From NCBI RefSeq assembly GCF_029910535.1, contig NZ_CP069362.1, positions 372,001 through 436,000 of the forward strand: DNA of 64,000 nt, written 5' to 3'. Under the pieces are notes generated by a model. That model was not told the DNA's origin, ran no database searches, and saw only the letters and a program-made list of their open reading frames with translations. The DNA is from Marinitoga aeolica. Its GTDB lineage: Bacteria; Thermotogota; Thermotogae; Petrotogales; Petrotogaceae. Both the position numbers and the translations under genes were made by a program. Below, in pieces: positions 18,101 through 29,741 of this stretch (position 1 is the first letter of the stretch; each line of letters begins with the position of its first letter).

Positions 18101-20458
18101 AGTTTATCAAAAGAATTTAAATTTACATTCCAATATGGATGATTAAAAACATTTTCAAATTTTATTAGTTTTGCTTTTTTTACTGGATTTACATTCCAAT
18201 ATGGATGATTAAAAACTATTAATCTTGAAGAATTTTACGAAACTACAAACGAATTTACATTCCAATATGGATGATTAAAAACCCTTTTTTGATTTGGATA
18301 TAAGAAACTAATTATAATATTTACATTCCAATATGGATGATTAAAAACGGAAATAGCTGCACCTTCACCAACCCATGTTACGCTATTTACATTCCAATAT
18401 GGATGATTAAAAACCCTACATCTTTTGCATATCTTGAAATAATATTATCATTTACATTCCAATATGGATGATTAAAAACGAACAATTTGAGAATTGAAAA
18501 TTTTGAACGAATGTAATTTACATTCCAATATGGATGATTAAAAACATTTACAAAAAACTCGTTGAAGATTCATTAGTAAAGATTTACATTCCAATATGGA
18601 TGATTAAAAACGTGTCTAAACTTTCCACAGCAGTTTTAACGGCTGTTATTTACATTCCAATATGGATGATTAAAAACATAAACTACGCTATCATGTGAAT
18701 GTGATAATTCTAAATTTACATTCCAATATGGATGATTAAAAACAAAAAGAATAATAGCAAGAGAATATATGCGAAATTTATTTACATTCCAATATGGATG
18801 ATTAAAAACTCTGTATATTACCATTACGATTATATTTTAAAAATTCATTTACATTCCAATATGGATGATTAAAAACGGAGGTATGACTCTTATGGCTTTA
18901 ATTCCAATACAAATTTACATTCCAATATGGATGATTAAAAACTTTTCATTTTCTTCTCAATCATCTTATCAATTACTATTTACATTCCAATATGGATGAT
19001 TAAAAACATAGCCAATATTTTAATTTTACGATATAAATCATTATTTACATTCCAATATGGATGATTAAAAACTTATAAATTCTTGTTTTTTCTCATCTTC
19101 TTTTATAAAATTTACATTCCAATATGGATGATTAAAAACAACTGCTCCTAATAATTTTGTTATTGAAGAGTCATCATTTACATTCCAATATGGATGATTA
19201 AAAACTCTTTTATCAATCTCATCATTAATAAGCATTTTAAAATTTACATTCCAATATGGATGATTAAAAACCCAACAGGGAATATAAGTTTTCCATCTTT
19301 TTTATAATTTACATTCCAATATGGATGATTAAAAACAAATCAATATGATATAAAAGACAGTTTATTCTTTTCATTTACATTCCAATATGGATGATTAAAA
19401 ACTGGATTTTTTATTAAAAGAATTCCAGCTAATTTAAAATTTACATTCCAATATGGATGATTAAAAACCCTAATGCTTCATCAAATTTAAGCATATCTAA
19501 AAGATTTACATTCCAATATGGATGATTAAAAACTATAACAGGTTTAACCATTACAAATGGAACATTATTATTTACATTCCAATATGGATGATTAAAAACA
19601 TAAGTATTAACTTTTTTTCTTTTATCACCTTTTAAATTTACATTCCAATATGGATGATTAAAAACTTCATTATTAGAAGATTCGAGACACTTAATATACA
19701 TATTTACATTCCAATATGGATGATTAAAAACGCAGTAAATTCTTTTTCTGATATGTTGTATAATCTTATTTACATTCCAATATGGATGATTAAAAACTAT
19801 AAATTCTTTTTTCTTTTCGTCTTCTTTTATGAAATTTACATTCCAATATGGATGATTAAAAACTATGCAAAATCCAATGTTATTAGCTGGTATTGGATTA
19901 TTTACATTCCAATATGGATGATTAAAAACTTTACACCATATTTTATCGCCATTCTTAACTCATTAATTTACATTCCAATATGGATGATTAAAAACTCTTT
20001 TATTATTATCCAAAGTATAAACTAATCCATTATTTACATTCCAATATGGATGATTAAAAACTATAAGTTTTTGTGTTCGGTTCATTTTCAAAAATTTGAT
20101 TTACATTCCAATATGGATGATTAAAAACAGCGTTAGCTTTTTCAAGTAAAGCTTGAGCTTTTTCATTTACATTCCAATATGGATGATTAAAAACCTGCAA
20201 CAAAACAAATAACTTTTAGTGCCTTAACAGGATTTACATTCCAATATGGATGATTAAAAACCTATTATAGCCGTCTTCTTCAACAATTTTTTGAATATTT
20301 ACATTCCAATATGGATGATTAAAAACGTTACCACCAGTTTTAATTCTAATATATTTTATTTCATTTACATTCCAATATGGATGATTAAAAACTTGTACAT
20401 CTTCAATAATACCTGTTAAAGCATCTAAATTTACATTCCAATATGGATGATTAAAAAC
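12117..20458 (-). CRISPR. CRISPR array: 126 repeats plus one degenerate terminal repeat, type I-B
   Basis: A 30-nt repeat (plus-strand form begins ATTTACATTC and ends GATTAAAAAC) recurs from 12183 to 20458. Counting by hand gives 126 copies and 125 spacers of mostly 35-37 nt; 8246 nt divided by 125 units is 66.0, which agrees. Repeats are nearly invariant; one copy (12913-12942) has G to A at 12933. A decayed copy at 12117-12146 matches 23 of 30 positions and is followed by one more 36-nt spacer. The crRNA strand is taken as minus: the reverse complement begins GTTTTTAATC and ends GGAATGTAAAT, like known Tneap-type I-B repeats. The decayed repeat lies at the far end, and the cas genes and leader lie at the right end. 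Newest spacers should therefore be near 20458. Confidence 0.98.
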
Positions 20459-20633
20459 TCATTATATTTATAATATTTATTATTAGTACTTTTCAAATTC
20501 ATCAATCGTCTATATATATTTAGTTACTTGAAAAAATTCCTTTTAAATATATCAATATCATATACTATTTTATTCATGGTATATTAAAACTTTGTCGAAC
20601 ATATATATTCTTTTTAAAACTATACATCGACAA
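20459..20633 (-). promoter_or_regulatory. Probable CRISPR leader
   Basis: A 175-nt, very AT-rich, non-coding stretch between the last repeat and the cas2 stop codon. On the minus strand TTGAAA (20496-20491) and TATAAA (20472-20467) with an 18-nt spacer would start transcription at the edge of the first repeat. The location beside cas2 and the decayed repeat at the opposite end support leader identity. Confidence 0.6.
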
Positions 20634-20918
20634 TCATAAAAAATTTGAAGTTTTATCTTCTTCAACTCCCCAAAATTCCTTGTTTAACCATCTTTCATTA
20701 CGACTTTCAAAAACTATTATCGAATCTAAATCTTTTCTAATAATATTTTCTAATTCGTATCTTAATTTATATATTTCTGATTTCGTTAATTCTCCCTCAA
20801 AAACAGAATTTTGTATATGATATAAATACTTTTTGCAAATTTTAAATACCTTTGGTAAAATTTTTTCTCCAACACCATCTTCATCAAATTTGATATCATA
20901 AACTAATAATATATACAT
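20634..20918 (-). CDS. cas2: CRISPR-associated endonuclease Cas2
   Basis: A protein of 94 residues with the Cas2 ferredoxin-like fold. It opens MYILLVYDIKFDED, with the conserved aspartate at residue 8, followed by YLYHIQNSVFEGELT, the typical second block. Cas2 dimers bridge two Cas1 dimers to form the spacer integrase. The length is usual. It lies 6 nt after cas1 with a GGTGGTGAG binding site and is the last gene of the cas operon, 175 nt from the first repeat. Confidence 0.96.
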   Translation of the reverse strand: MYILLVYDIKFDEDGVGEKILPKVFKICKKYLYHIQNSVFEGELTKSEIYKLRYELENIIRKDLDSIIVFESRNERWLNKEFWGVEEDKTSNFL

Positions 20919-20924
20919 ATTTTC

Positions 20925-21908
20925 TCACCACCATAAAGTAAACCCTTCATAACTTTTTTCTTCTAATAAATGCTTTATTAACTTATAACATTCTAATCTT
21001 ATTAGATATCTATACGATACTTTTTTATGCAAGGTTTTGTGCATTATAGTTTTTTTTAATCTTTCGTCATACATTTCAAGTATTTTTTTTCTTGCTTTAT
21101 CTTTTAGATATAATCCATTTAAATCTTTTTCGAAATCTTTTTCAGTAATAATTTTTTTATTTAATAATAAAAATATCAATCTATCTCCTATTAACGGTTT
21201 AAATATTTCTGATATATCTAAACTTAATGAAAATCTTCTCTCTCCTGGCTCATGCAAATAACTTATGGAAGGGTTTAAATATGTTTTATAAATTTCAGAT
21301 ATTGTTGTTGTATATATTATCGAATTAATAAAAGATATTAGTGTATTAACAATATTTTCTGGCGGCCTTTTGGTTCTTTTTTCAAAAGAAAAATCAACTA
21401 TATTATCCCATGAAGAATAATAAACTTCTCTAATATTTCCTTCTATTCCCATCAATTGAGAAATATCCTTTTGTTCGCTTATTTTATTTCTTAAATAATT
21501 TATTTCATTAATATAAGTTTCAATATTTTCTTTTCTAGAATTATAGTATCTTAAATTTCTAAATATATTAAATGAAGCTGCTTCTATGATTTTTTTTGCT
21601 ATGTATAATCTTTTCTCATGGTTTAAATAATGTTCTACTTGCTTAACTAAAATATTTCCAGAAATTTTATTTTCTTTAGGAATATAAGTTCCTGAATAAT
21701 AACCATAATAATTATAAAAATGAACTAATATATTTTTTTGAGATAAAAAATTTAACAGCTTACTATTTAATGTAATCTCACCAAAAACATATATATCATC
21801 AACAACTTCTATAGGAATATAAGACTTCCCATTTTTATTTATTAGTATTAAACTATTATCCTTTCTTTGTAATGTCCCGCTTGAAAATATATATATAGTT
21901 TTCTTCAT
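20925..21908 (-). CDS. cas1: CRISPR-associated endonuclease Cas1 (type I-B)
   Basis: The spacer integrase, 327 residues. The N-terminal beta domain contains YIPIEVVDDIYVFGEITLNSKLLNFLSQKNILVHFYNYYGYYSG. The catalytic helical domain shows the metal ligands: the glutamate in GIEGNIREVYY, the histidine in SYLHEPGERRFSL, and the aspartate/glutamate in LDISEIFKPLIGDR. Together with Cas2 it inserts new spacers at the leader end. It starts 4 nt after the cas4 stop with only a weak binding site, suggesting translational coupling. Confidence 0.97.
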   Translation of the reverse strand: MKKTIYIFSSGTLQRKDNSLILINKNGKSYIPIEVVDDIYVFGEITLNSKLLNFLSQKNILVHFYNYYGYYSGTYIPKENKISGNILVKQVEHYLNHEKRLYIAKKIIEAASFNIFRNLRYYNSRKENIETYINEINYLRNKISEQKDISQLMGIEGNIREVYYSSWDNIVDFSFEKRTKRPPENIVNTLISFINSIIYTTTISEIYKTYLNPSISYLHEPGERRFSLSLDISEIFKPLIGDRLIFLLLNKKIITEKDFEKDLNGLYLKDKARKKILEMYDERLKKTIMHKTLHKKVSYRYLIRLECYKLIKHLLEEKSYEGFTLWW

Positions 21909-21911
21909 AAT

Positions 21912-22400
21912 TTATATATAGCAAAACTCACAAAATGCACATTTTTTACAAATACTAGTTTTTAAATTTTTTTCTGGTATCTTTTTAGAATTTTTTATTA
22001 TATTTATTTCATTAATAATTTTTTCTATAAATTTTTTATCTTTCTCTTCATACACAACTTTTATTCTTTTTCTTAAATTTGGATAATCTATAATTCCCTC
22101 TTTCACATCAACACCATACATATTTAAATAATATATATAATATTTCAATTGCCAAATACTAGCTTCTTCAAATGAACGTGATTTTTTTATCTCATGTATA
22201 ACTTTTTTATCTCTAATAAGGTCTATATTGATTTCATCATTTATCATAATATTTTTTTGAGAATTTTTATAATAATTCTCTTCTATATATTTTCCTATTT
22301 TTACATCTTCATTTTCATTCTCCAATGAAATTCCATGGGTATAAAACCACAATTTCCTTTTACAAATAAAATAATAATAAAATTCTACTCCTGAAATCAT
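21912..22400 (-). CDS. cas4: CRISPR-associated exonuclease Cas4
   Basis: A RecB-family nuclease of 162 residues with an iron-sulfur cluster; it trims prespacers and helps select those with the right PAM. One cysteine lies near the N-terminus (FICKRKLWFY) and three in the C-terminal CKKCAFCEFC cluster, which would hold the cluster. The central segment IDLIRDKKVIHEIKKSRSF and WQLKYYIYYLNMYGV matches the nuclease core. It lies 9 nt after cas3. Confidence 0.95.
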   Translation of the reverse strand: MISGVEFYYYFICKRKLWFYTHGISLENENEDVKIGKYIEENYYKNSQKNIMINDEINIDLIRDKKVIHEIKKSRSFEEASIWQLKYYIYYLNMYGVDVKEGIIDYPNLRKRIKVVYEEKDKKFIEKIINEINIIKNSKKIPEKNLKTSICKKCAFCEFCYI

Positions 22401-22408
22401 TTCTACTC

Positions 22409-24562
22409 CTAGAAAAAGTTATTAAACTCTTTATTTTCCTCTTTACTATATGTTATTCCTAATTCTTTTGAATACTCGCAATTATGAATAACCAACTTTT
22501 CATATTTATTAATTTTTATCTCTTTTATATTATTTAATTCATTGCATCGTATAGAAGCAGTATAATTTAAAATTTCATCTTTAATCTTATATTTCTCCTT
22601 TCTAGAAATATTTTTTTCATTATATTTTTTCAGTAGTTCATTTATATATTCTTCATTTTCATTATAAACATCTTTAGGAATAACTAATACAGAATCTATA
22701 TCTCTAAATATTTTTGATACTTCATTTTTTTCTAATTCATAAGGATTATATGTTTTCACAAATTCCATATTGTCTTTCAATTTATTATAATATACCGTGT
22801 TCTTTATATTTTCATAATCATATACTTCATCTATTATCCCCAACTTTTTCTCTTCTGATAAAGGGCCATTTATATTTAATAATGATTTTTTTGATAATTC
22901 AAAAATATCTTTATAAATAACCTTACCTACTCCAGAACAATTATCAGTAAACACATAAACATTATATCCATCTTTATCCCAAATTCTTCTTCTATATACT
23001 CTTCCCATTCTTTGAAATAATCCATTTATATCTGATAATTCAGTAAACAATATATCAAAATCTATATCTAATGAAGCTTCAACAATTTGAGTACTTATCC
23101 ATATGCCCTTTTTATTATAATTATTACCTAAATTAAATATTTCTTTCTCCTTATTTGATCTATCTTTTTTAATAAACTTTGAATGAAGTAAATTAACTTC
23201 ATCAAAATTAACTCCTAAATCTATTAGATCATTATATATCCTTTGTGCTTGATTTATTGTATTACATATAACTAAAATTCTATTTTTATTATATTTTTCT
23301 ATAATATATTTTGCCTCAATATTATCATCAATAACTTTCAAACTATGCCTTATATCATTATTAATAAATGGTTTTTCAGAGATAATAAAATTATTTATAC
23401 CAACATCTTTAAACTCTTTTAATAAAAATTTTGGAAAGGTTGCTGTTAAAATTGAAAATTTCCCTCCAAATTTTGTAATTATTTTTAAACCCAATATTAG
23501 GTAAGCAAGTAAGTCAGGCGAATACATTTGAATTTCATCAAGAATTATTTTTGAATAAGACATTGTTGCTACTTTAAGTTCAAACCCTTTATAGCCATAG
23601 ACAATATTAAATAATTGATCTAAAGTTGTTATCGTTAAGGGTAATGATAATTGTTTTGTTTTAGTAAAATAATAATCAACCTCTTCTATACTTTCTTCTC
23701 TTTTTAAATATTCAGAATAAGTATCCGAATGCAAAATACCAACATTTTCTGTATTTTTATCTTTTAATATTTTTTTAGTGATTCTATCATATATAGCATT
23801 AATGGCTACTTTTAAAGGCAAAGTATAAAATCCTTTATTATTTCCTATCCACAATAATCCTGCTTCAGTTTTCCCCATACCTGTTTGAGCTATTGCTATA
23901 ACATTATTATCTCTATTTTCGATCATATATTTTTGTAAATCATTCCACTGATATCCAAGCTTTTCCATATTGCTTAATAAAAAGTTATTTGAAATTTCTA
24001 CGGGTATATGAGCACTAGCTGCATAATCAATTTTATTTAATAATCCTTTTAATAAAACATAGTCTTTGAAGTGTTTGTTTTCTTTATATATTCTTTTCCT
24101 AAGAACAAAATATCTTGCACTAATTTTATTCAATTTTATTTCCTTACTTATTTTAGAATAATCAAAAAACTTTACTAAAGAATTTATTTCTGCTATTTTA
24201 TTATTAATCATATTTAAATCATAATTACTATAATCTCTTTCATGATGATATGCGATAATTTGATATAACAACTTTATCTCATCTTCTGTAAATTTCTTTT
24301 TTAATTCTCTTGGATTCAAAAATAATAAACTTAAAAGAGAATGAGGAATTTCATTATCATTCCTCTTTCCCTTTTTTAATTTTTCTTGAAAATCTGGATT
24401 TATTTTTCCTAAATCATGATATACACATGCATATTTTAACAAATCCCAATTAACAGGAATTTTTTCATTATATAATGCTTTTAAACTATTCAATTGTTCA
24501 ATTAAATTATCAGTATGTTCTTGTATTGTTTCTGGAGGATTGGATTTTGCTAAAAAAATCAT
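22409..24562 (-). CDS. cas3: CRISPR-associated helicase-nuclease Cas3
   Basis: A protein of 717 residues that degrades target DNA after Cascade binding. The N-terminal HD nuclease has H16, H49-D50 (CVYHDLGK), H73 and H106-H107. The superfamily 2 helicase follows: Walker A QTGMGKT at 226-232, DEIQ at 342-345 as the DEXH box, STQIVEASLDIDFD as motif V and QRMGRVYRRR as motif VI. Nuclease and helicase are fused in the order usual for type I-B. All key residues appear intact. GAGGTGA precedes the start and the gene is 10 nt after cas5. Confidence 0.97.
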   Translation of the reverse strand: MIFLAKSNPPETIQEHTDNLIEQLNSLKALYNEKIPVNWDLLKYACVYHDLGKINPDFQEKLKKGKRNDNEIPHSLLSLLFLNPRELKKKFTEDEIKLLYQIIAYHHERDYSNYDLNMINNKIAEINSLVKFFDYSKISKEIKLNKISARYFVLRKRIYKENKHFKDYVLLKGLLNKIDYAASAHIPVEISNNFLLSNMEKLGYQWNDLQKYMIENRDNNVIAIAQTGMGKTEAGLLWIGNNKGFYTLPLKVAINAIYDRITKKILKDKNTENVGILHSDTYSEYLKREESIEEVDYYFTKTKQLSLPLTITTLDQLFNIVYGYKGFELKVATMSYSKIILDEIQMYSPDLLAYLILGLKIITKFGGKFSILTATFPKFLLKEFKDVGINNFIISEKPFINNDIRHSLKVIDDNIEAKYIIEKYNKNRILVICNTINQAQRIYNDLIDLGVNFDEVNLLHSKFIKKDRSNKEKEIFNLGNNYNKKGIWISTQIVEASLDIDFDILFTELSDINGLFQRMGRVYRRRIWDKDGYNVYVFTDNCSGVGKVIYKDIFELSKKSLLNINGPLSEEKKLGIIDEVYDYENIKNTVYYNKLKDNMEFVKTYNPYELEKNEVSKIFRDIDSVLVIPKDVYNENEEYINELLKKYNEKNISRKEKYKIKDEILNYTASIRCNELNNIKEIKINKYEKLVIHNCEYSKELGITYSKEENKEFNNFF

Positions 24563-24571
24563 AAATTCACC

Positions 24572-26166
<1,595 letters not shown>

Positions 26167-26174
<8 letters not shown>

Positions 26175-27876
26175 TATTTTCATCCCCTTTCTTATATTCT
26201 CCAAATAATCCAGCTATATAGGCATATCCTACACTTTTGAAAATGTCGTTATTATCTAAGGCTTCTATAATTATTTTTGGAACTGGCTTATCAACATATA
26301 AATAACAATTCAATAATGTATCCATAAAGCTATCTTTATTATTTACTTTTAATGCATTTAATAACTTGTATGAAATACCAGAAAGTTTGTGTTCGCTACC
26401 TTTAGATAAATAATACTGTCTCATTAAATATCCATAATAATTAGCCTGTTTAACTTCACTTTCATTAAAATCTTTCATATCTTTCACCTCGCTTAAATAA
26501 TTTAAATTTATTTTAATTAAGTTATTTATAGTTCTTATTGAATAATATCCATTTGTTTTATCAGAAAGTTTTATTCTTAAAAGATCATTTATTAAATCAT
26601 ATAACTCTATATTATTTGTTATTCTAAAAATAGCCTCCTCATACAACATTACTTTATCTTTATAATCTCCTTTTTTAGTTGGATAATAGTAATTATTTAT
26701 TAATTCATTCAACAATTTTGATGACTCTTTTAACACTAATAAAATCTTTTTCGATAATATATTAAAATAATATTTTTCATTTTCCAACTTAACTATTTGA
26801 ATATCAGAATATTCATATTTTGTTGTTTTATTTAAGTTTTCATATATACTACTTAATAATGTTTTATATGAAAACATATATTTATCATATTCCTTAATTG
26901 AATCATTGTAGGTTTCCATCATTACTCTTTTGTTTATATTATAAATATCTTCAACTGAATGATTCAAATTAACAAAAAGCCCCTTATCATACACATAAGT
27001 AAATCCTGCTGGAATACATGAATAAACCAATTTACAAATCGGGCATATATATGTATCATTAATAAAATTCCATACATTAGACGGTTTTCTCGCATCATCA
27101 AAGCCAATATTTTTTAAAAAAGACATATTTGTTTCCAGTTTTTTCATTGGTCTATTACAAGAAAAACATGTGTATTTATATTTTTTTATTTCATCATTTT
27201 CTAATTTTAAATACTCTAAGAATGGTTCTAAAAAGTATTTTTTATAATCAACATACATATCTTTTTCTTTTGTTTGAGGATTTAAAAAACTCACTCCATC
27301 CCAAGCATTTCTAATAACAGAATACATAGCATTTTTTGCTGCAATATATTTCTTTGAAACAGGCTTTTCTAAGAAATCAAGAATATTTTTTAATATTAAT
27401 AAATTATCTCTTATTTCATCAGGGGTTGACAATTTACTCATCCTTTTTATTTTTTTTATTTCCTCCAAAAAATTAAAATTATTTATTTCTTTATATATTA
27501 AGTTATATGCACTTTTAAAACTGGCTTTTTTGAGATTATCTTTAAAAGACTTTATTATTTTATTTATTATTTCTATATCTTCTTTTGAAAACTGATTTTG
27601 TTCTATTTTTTGTTCTATTATTTCTTTATATGAAATCAATTGATGCCAATTTAAATTCTTATAGGTATTAATAAAATAATCAAAATATTTTTCTTCGAAG
27701 TTTTCAAAAGCTTCAATTTTAATTTCTATTTCATCATATTCCATATCTAGATTTTCTTCATATGTTCTATACCTAACATTATCTTCACCTAATATATTAA
27801 TCAATCCTACTATTCCGGCATTATATAACCAATCTGATAATCTTAAAGTTATATAATTTTCTTTCAATTTATCCAT
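26167..27876 (-). CDS. cas8b1: CRISPR-associated large subunit Cas8b1 (Cst1 family)
   Basis: The Cascade large subunit, 569 residues, which recognises the PAM and recruits Cas3. The opening LRLSDWLYNAGIVGLINILG is the signature of the Cst1 branch (Tneap subtype). A zinc-binding module is visible with C237-x2-C240 (CFSCNRP) and C278-x2-C281 (CPICKLVYSC). The remainder is poorly conserved, as expected for Cas8. A GGGGTGA site precedes the start. It sits between cas6 and cas7. Confidence 0.93.
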
Positions 27877-27886
27877 TTTATCACCC

Positions 27887-28591
27887 CTAAATTATATCTA
27901 CCATTCCAAACCCTGAACTTCTTTTACTACCAATCCCAGATTTATATACAAAGTCTAATATTTTTTTATCTCCATGTATTTTTAAAATACCTAAATTACT
28001 TTTAATTTTTTTACTATAATTTAATATTGTTGTTTTTTTAAAATCTAATACTTTAATATCTAATTCTCCATTTTCACTTTTGAACAATTTGCTATATTGA
28101 TATTTAATGTTATTTTTTAGAATATCTATAGCATTTTCCTCATCAAAATAATAATATTTATCTTTTTCTTTATTATGTTCTCTAATAACTATTGGAGATA
28201 ATGTTTTTATTATTATTTCATTTTTATATATATTTTTTTCTGGTAATTTAATAATATTATTTAATTTCAAAATATTATTTTTTATCGGAAATTCTTTGTA
28301 TTTCATATTAATAAAAGCATTGTAAAAATGTATTCCTGTTTTATAGGATGAGGTTGATAAAAACATTGATATATTTTCATTTTCAATTTTTATATTTTCT
28401 TCAAATTTACATTTCCCAAAATACACTGAAAATGTATAATCCTTTAATATGGGATCTTTATTTCTAAAGTACTCTTCAAATATGCTTTTATCATAGCTTT
28501 CCAGTGTTTTTTTTATAAAACTCATAAATATACGTCTATAGTCTTTAGGGATTTCATTTGATTTTAAATTGAAAATTAATTTTAATCTCAT
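27887..28591 (-). CDS. cas6: CRISPR repeat endoribonuclease Cas6
   Basis: A protein of 234 residues that cuts the pre-crRNA within each repeat. It opens with MRLKLIFNLKSNEIPKDYRRIFMSFIKKTLE and ends with the glycine-rich RNA-binding loop GIGSKRSSGFGMVDII that defines the family. Cleavage 8 nt from the repeat 3' end would leave a handle ending in GTAAAT, judged by analogy with other I-B systems. It is the first gene of the cas operon; GAGGTGA lies before the start. Upstream are a palindrome and an RNA-like promoter/terminator unit. Confidence 0.95.
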   Translation of the reverse strand: MRLKLIFNLKSNEIPKDYRRIFMSFIKKTLESYDKSIFEEYFRNKDPILKDYTFSVYFGKCKFEENIKIENENISMFLSTSSYKTGIHFYNAFINMKYKEFPIKNNILKLNNIIKLPEKNIYKNEIIIKTLSPIVIREHNKEKDKYYYFDEENAIDILKNNIKYQYSKLFKSENGELDIKVLDFKKTTILNYSKKIKSNLGILKIHGDKKILDFVYKSGIGSKRSSGFGMVDII

Positions 28592-28657
28592 AATTTCACC
28601 TCATTATCTCTGTATGGATTATTATTCTAATGAAAAATTTTTATCACTAATATTGAA

Positions 28658-28685
28658 AATTAATATATCACTTGATATATTAATT
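28658..28685. promoter_or_regulatory. 28-nt palindrome before cas6
   Basis: AATTAATATATCA and TGATATATTAATT form 13-bp arms around a CT centre. It lies about 70 nt before the cas6 start, just after the terminator of the upstream RNA. It is a candidate operator for a regulator of the cas operon, or a stem in the leader transcript. Confidence 0.5.
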
Positions 28686-28692
28686 AATAAAA

Positions 28693-28720
28693 ACAACGAG
28701 ACCTCTTTAGGCCTCGCTGT
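28693..28720 (-). terminator. Intrinsic terminator upstream of the cas operon
   Basis: On the minus strand ACAGCGAGGCCT pairs with AGGTCTCGTTGT (12 bp with two or three G-U pairs, AAAG loop), followed by TTTTATT. It lies about 100 nt before cas6. Confidence 0.75.
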
Positions 28721-28808
28721 CTATTTTTAATAATATTAAATTTTTATTGGTTTGTAGTTTTAGTTTTATAATATAATAAAACATAACCCATCCCCCATCA
28801 AGTTTCCT
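28693..28808 (-). ncRNA. Putative small RNA or attenuated leader upstream of the cas operon
   Basis: A consensus promoter (28843-28815) is followed about 90 nt later by an intrinsic terminator (28720-28693), which delimits a transcript of roughly 116 nt. It contains a 7-bp hairpin GTTTTAT/ATAAAAC and a 10-codon frame MGDGLCFIIL (28798-28766) with a weak binding site. No repeat-like sequence is clear. It could be a stand-alone RNA, a leader with attenuation for cas expression, or a decayed gene start. Confidence 0.5.
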
Positions 28809-28814
28809 ATTTCC

Positions 28815-28843
28815 ATTATAATAAAAAATTTCTAATTTGTCAA
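28815..28843 (-). promoter_or_regulatory. Perfect consensus sigma-A promoter upstream of the cas operon
   Basis: On the minus strand TTGACA (28843-28838) and TATAAT (28820-28815) are separated by 17 nt. Both boxes are exact consensus, which is rare even in AT-rich DNA. Confidence 0.85.
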
Positions 28844-28939
28844 GTTATTTTTTATTTTTTTAACATTAACTAATAATACTAAAATCTTCATCATAAATGT
28901 TTCATATATTTTTTAATAATAGAAAAAAAGAATTAATAT

Positions 28940-29503
28940 TCAGTAATTTTTAACTCTCCATTCTTCTTCTCCTTCTTTTTCTAATTTATATTCGTCTGGT
29001 AAGGTAAAATATCCTATAATCTTAAAAATCTCAGCTATAAAAATTAATAATAATCCCACTATAATTATTGAAAGAATTAAACCCCATTTTAGAAATTTTG
29101 CTGATTTATAAAAATAATCATTTCCAAAATAATCACCTAATAATGTGTAAGCCTTTATTTGATAAATTATTGGAAGTATTAAAGAAACTATAAAACCTAT
29201 AAACATCAAAAACATATTTGGAAATCGATGACCAGTTTCATAAAAAAATTCATCATTGTTAAACATCATATTTGGTGATGAGTAAAAAAATGATCCTGTA
29301 AATATTAAAAACCCTCCTATATAAATTATAAATATTATTATCCCTGGCCATAGAATATAGTTGAATATTCTTTTATCTTTTACTGTTTCGCTAATTTTAT
29401 ATATTCCTATAAGTTCTAATATAAAACCTATTAAACCAAAATGCCCAGCTAATTCTAAAATTGCTCCTACACCTGCCATTATTTTTGCGTTTTTTAAATT
29501 CAT
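28940..29503 (-). CDS. DUF996-like integral membrane protein
   Basis: A protein of 187 residues with about four hydrophobic segments: roughly 9-30, 48-70, 94-118 and 135-160. The N-terminal pattern, AKIMAGVGAILELAGHFGLIGFILELIGIYKISETVKDKRIFNYI, matches the DUF996 family of archaea and thermophilic bacteria. That family has no established function. GGAGGGATAGGT precedes the ATG. It lies upstream of the cas operon on the same strand but is separated from it by 348 nt holding a promoter and terminator, so it is not part of the operon. Confidence 0.7.
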   Translation of the reverse strand: MNLKNAKIMAGVGAILELAGHFGLIGFILELIGIYKISETVKDKRIFNYILWPGIIIFIIYIGGFLIFTGSFFYSSPNMMFNNDEFFYETGHRFPNMFLMFIGFIVSLILPIIYQIKAYTLLGDYFGNDYFYKSAKFLKWGLILSIIIVGLLLIFIAEIFKIIGYFTLPDEYKLEKEGEEEWRVKNY

Positions 29504-29640
29504 ACCTATCCCTCCTATATTATTAAAATTAACATTATTAATTAAATTTTATTATAAATAAAGATACAAATAACATGTCATATGATATCATATTTTTTAT
29601 GAAATTTCAATACTTGTGAAAAAATTTATTTTATAAAAAT

Positions 29641-29669
29641 ATTCCAGAACCCTTAAAGAGTTCTGGAAT
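29641..29669. terminator. Terminator at the end of the lysine operon
   Basis: ATTCCAGAAC pairs perfectly with GTTCTGGAAT around 9 nt. T runs follow on both strands. It lies about 70 nt beyond the thiolase stop codon. Confidence 0.85.
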
Positions 29670-29741
29670 ATTTTTAATTTTTTCTAATTTTAATTAATGA
29701 TTAAGTATTTAAATGCACTCAAAAAATATTATTTTTATGTG

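Noticed and set aside
29580-29593. Palindrome ATATGATATCATAT upstream of the DUF996 gene
   Set aside because: Short and wholly AT-rich; such palindromes are expected by chance here.
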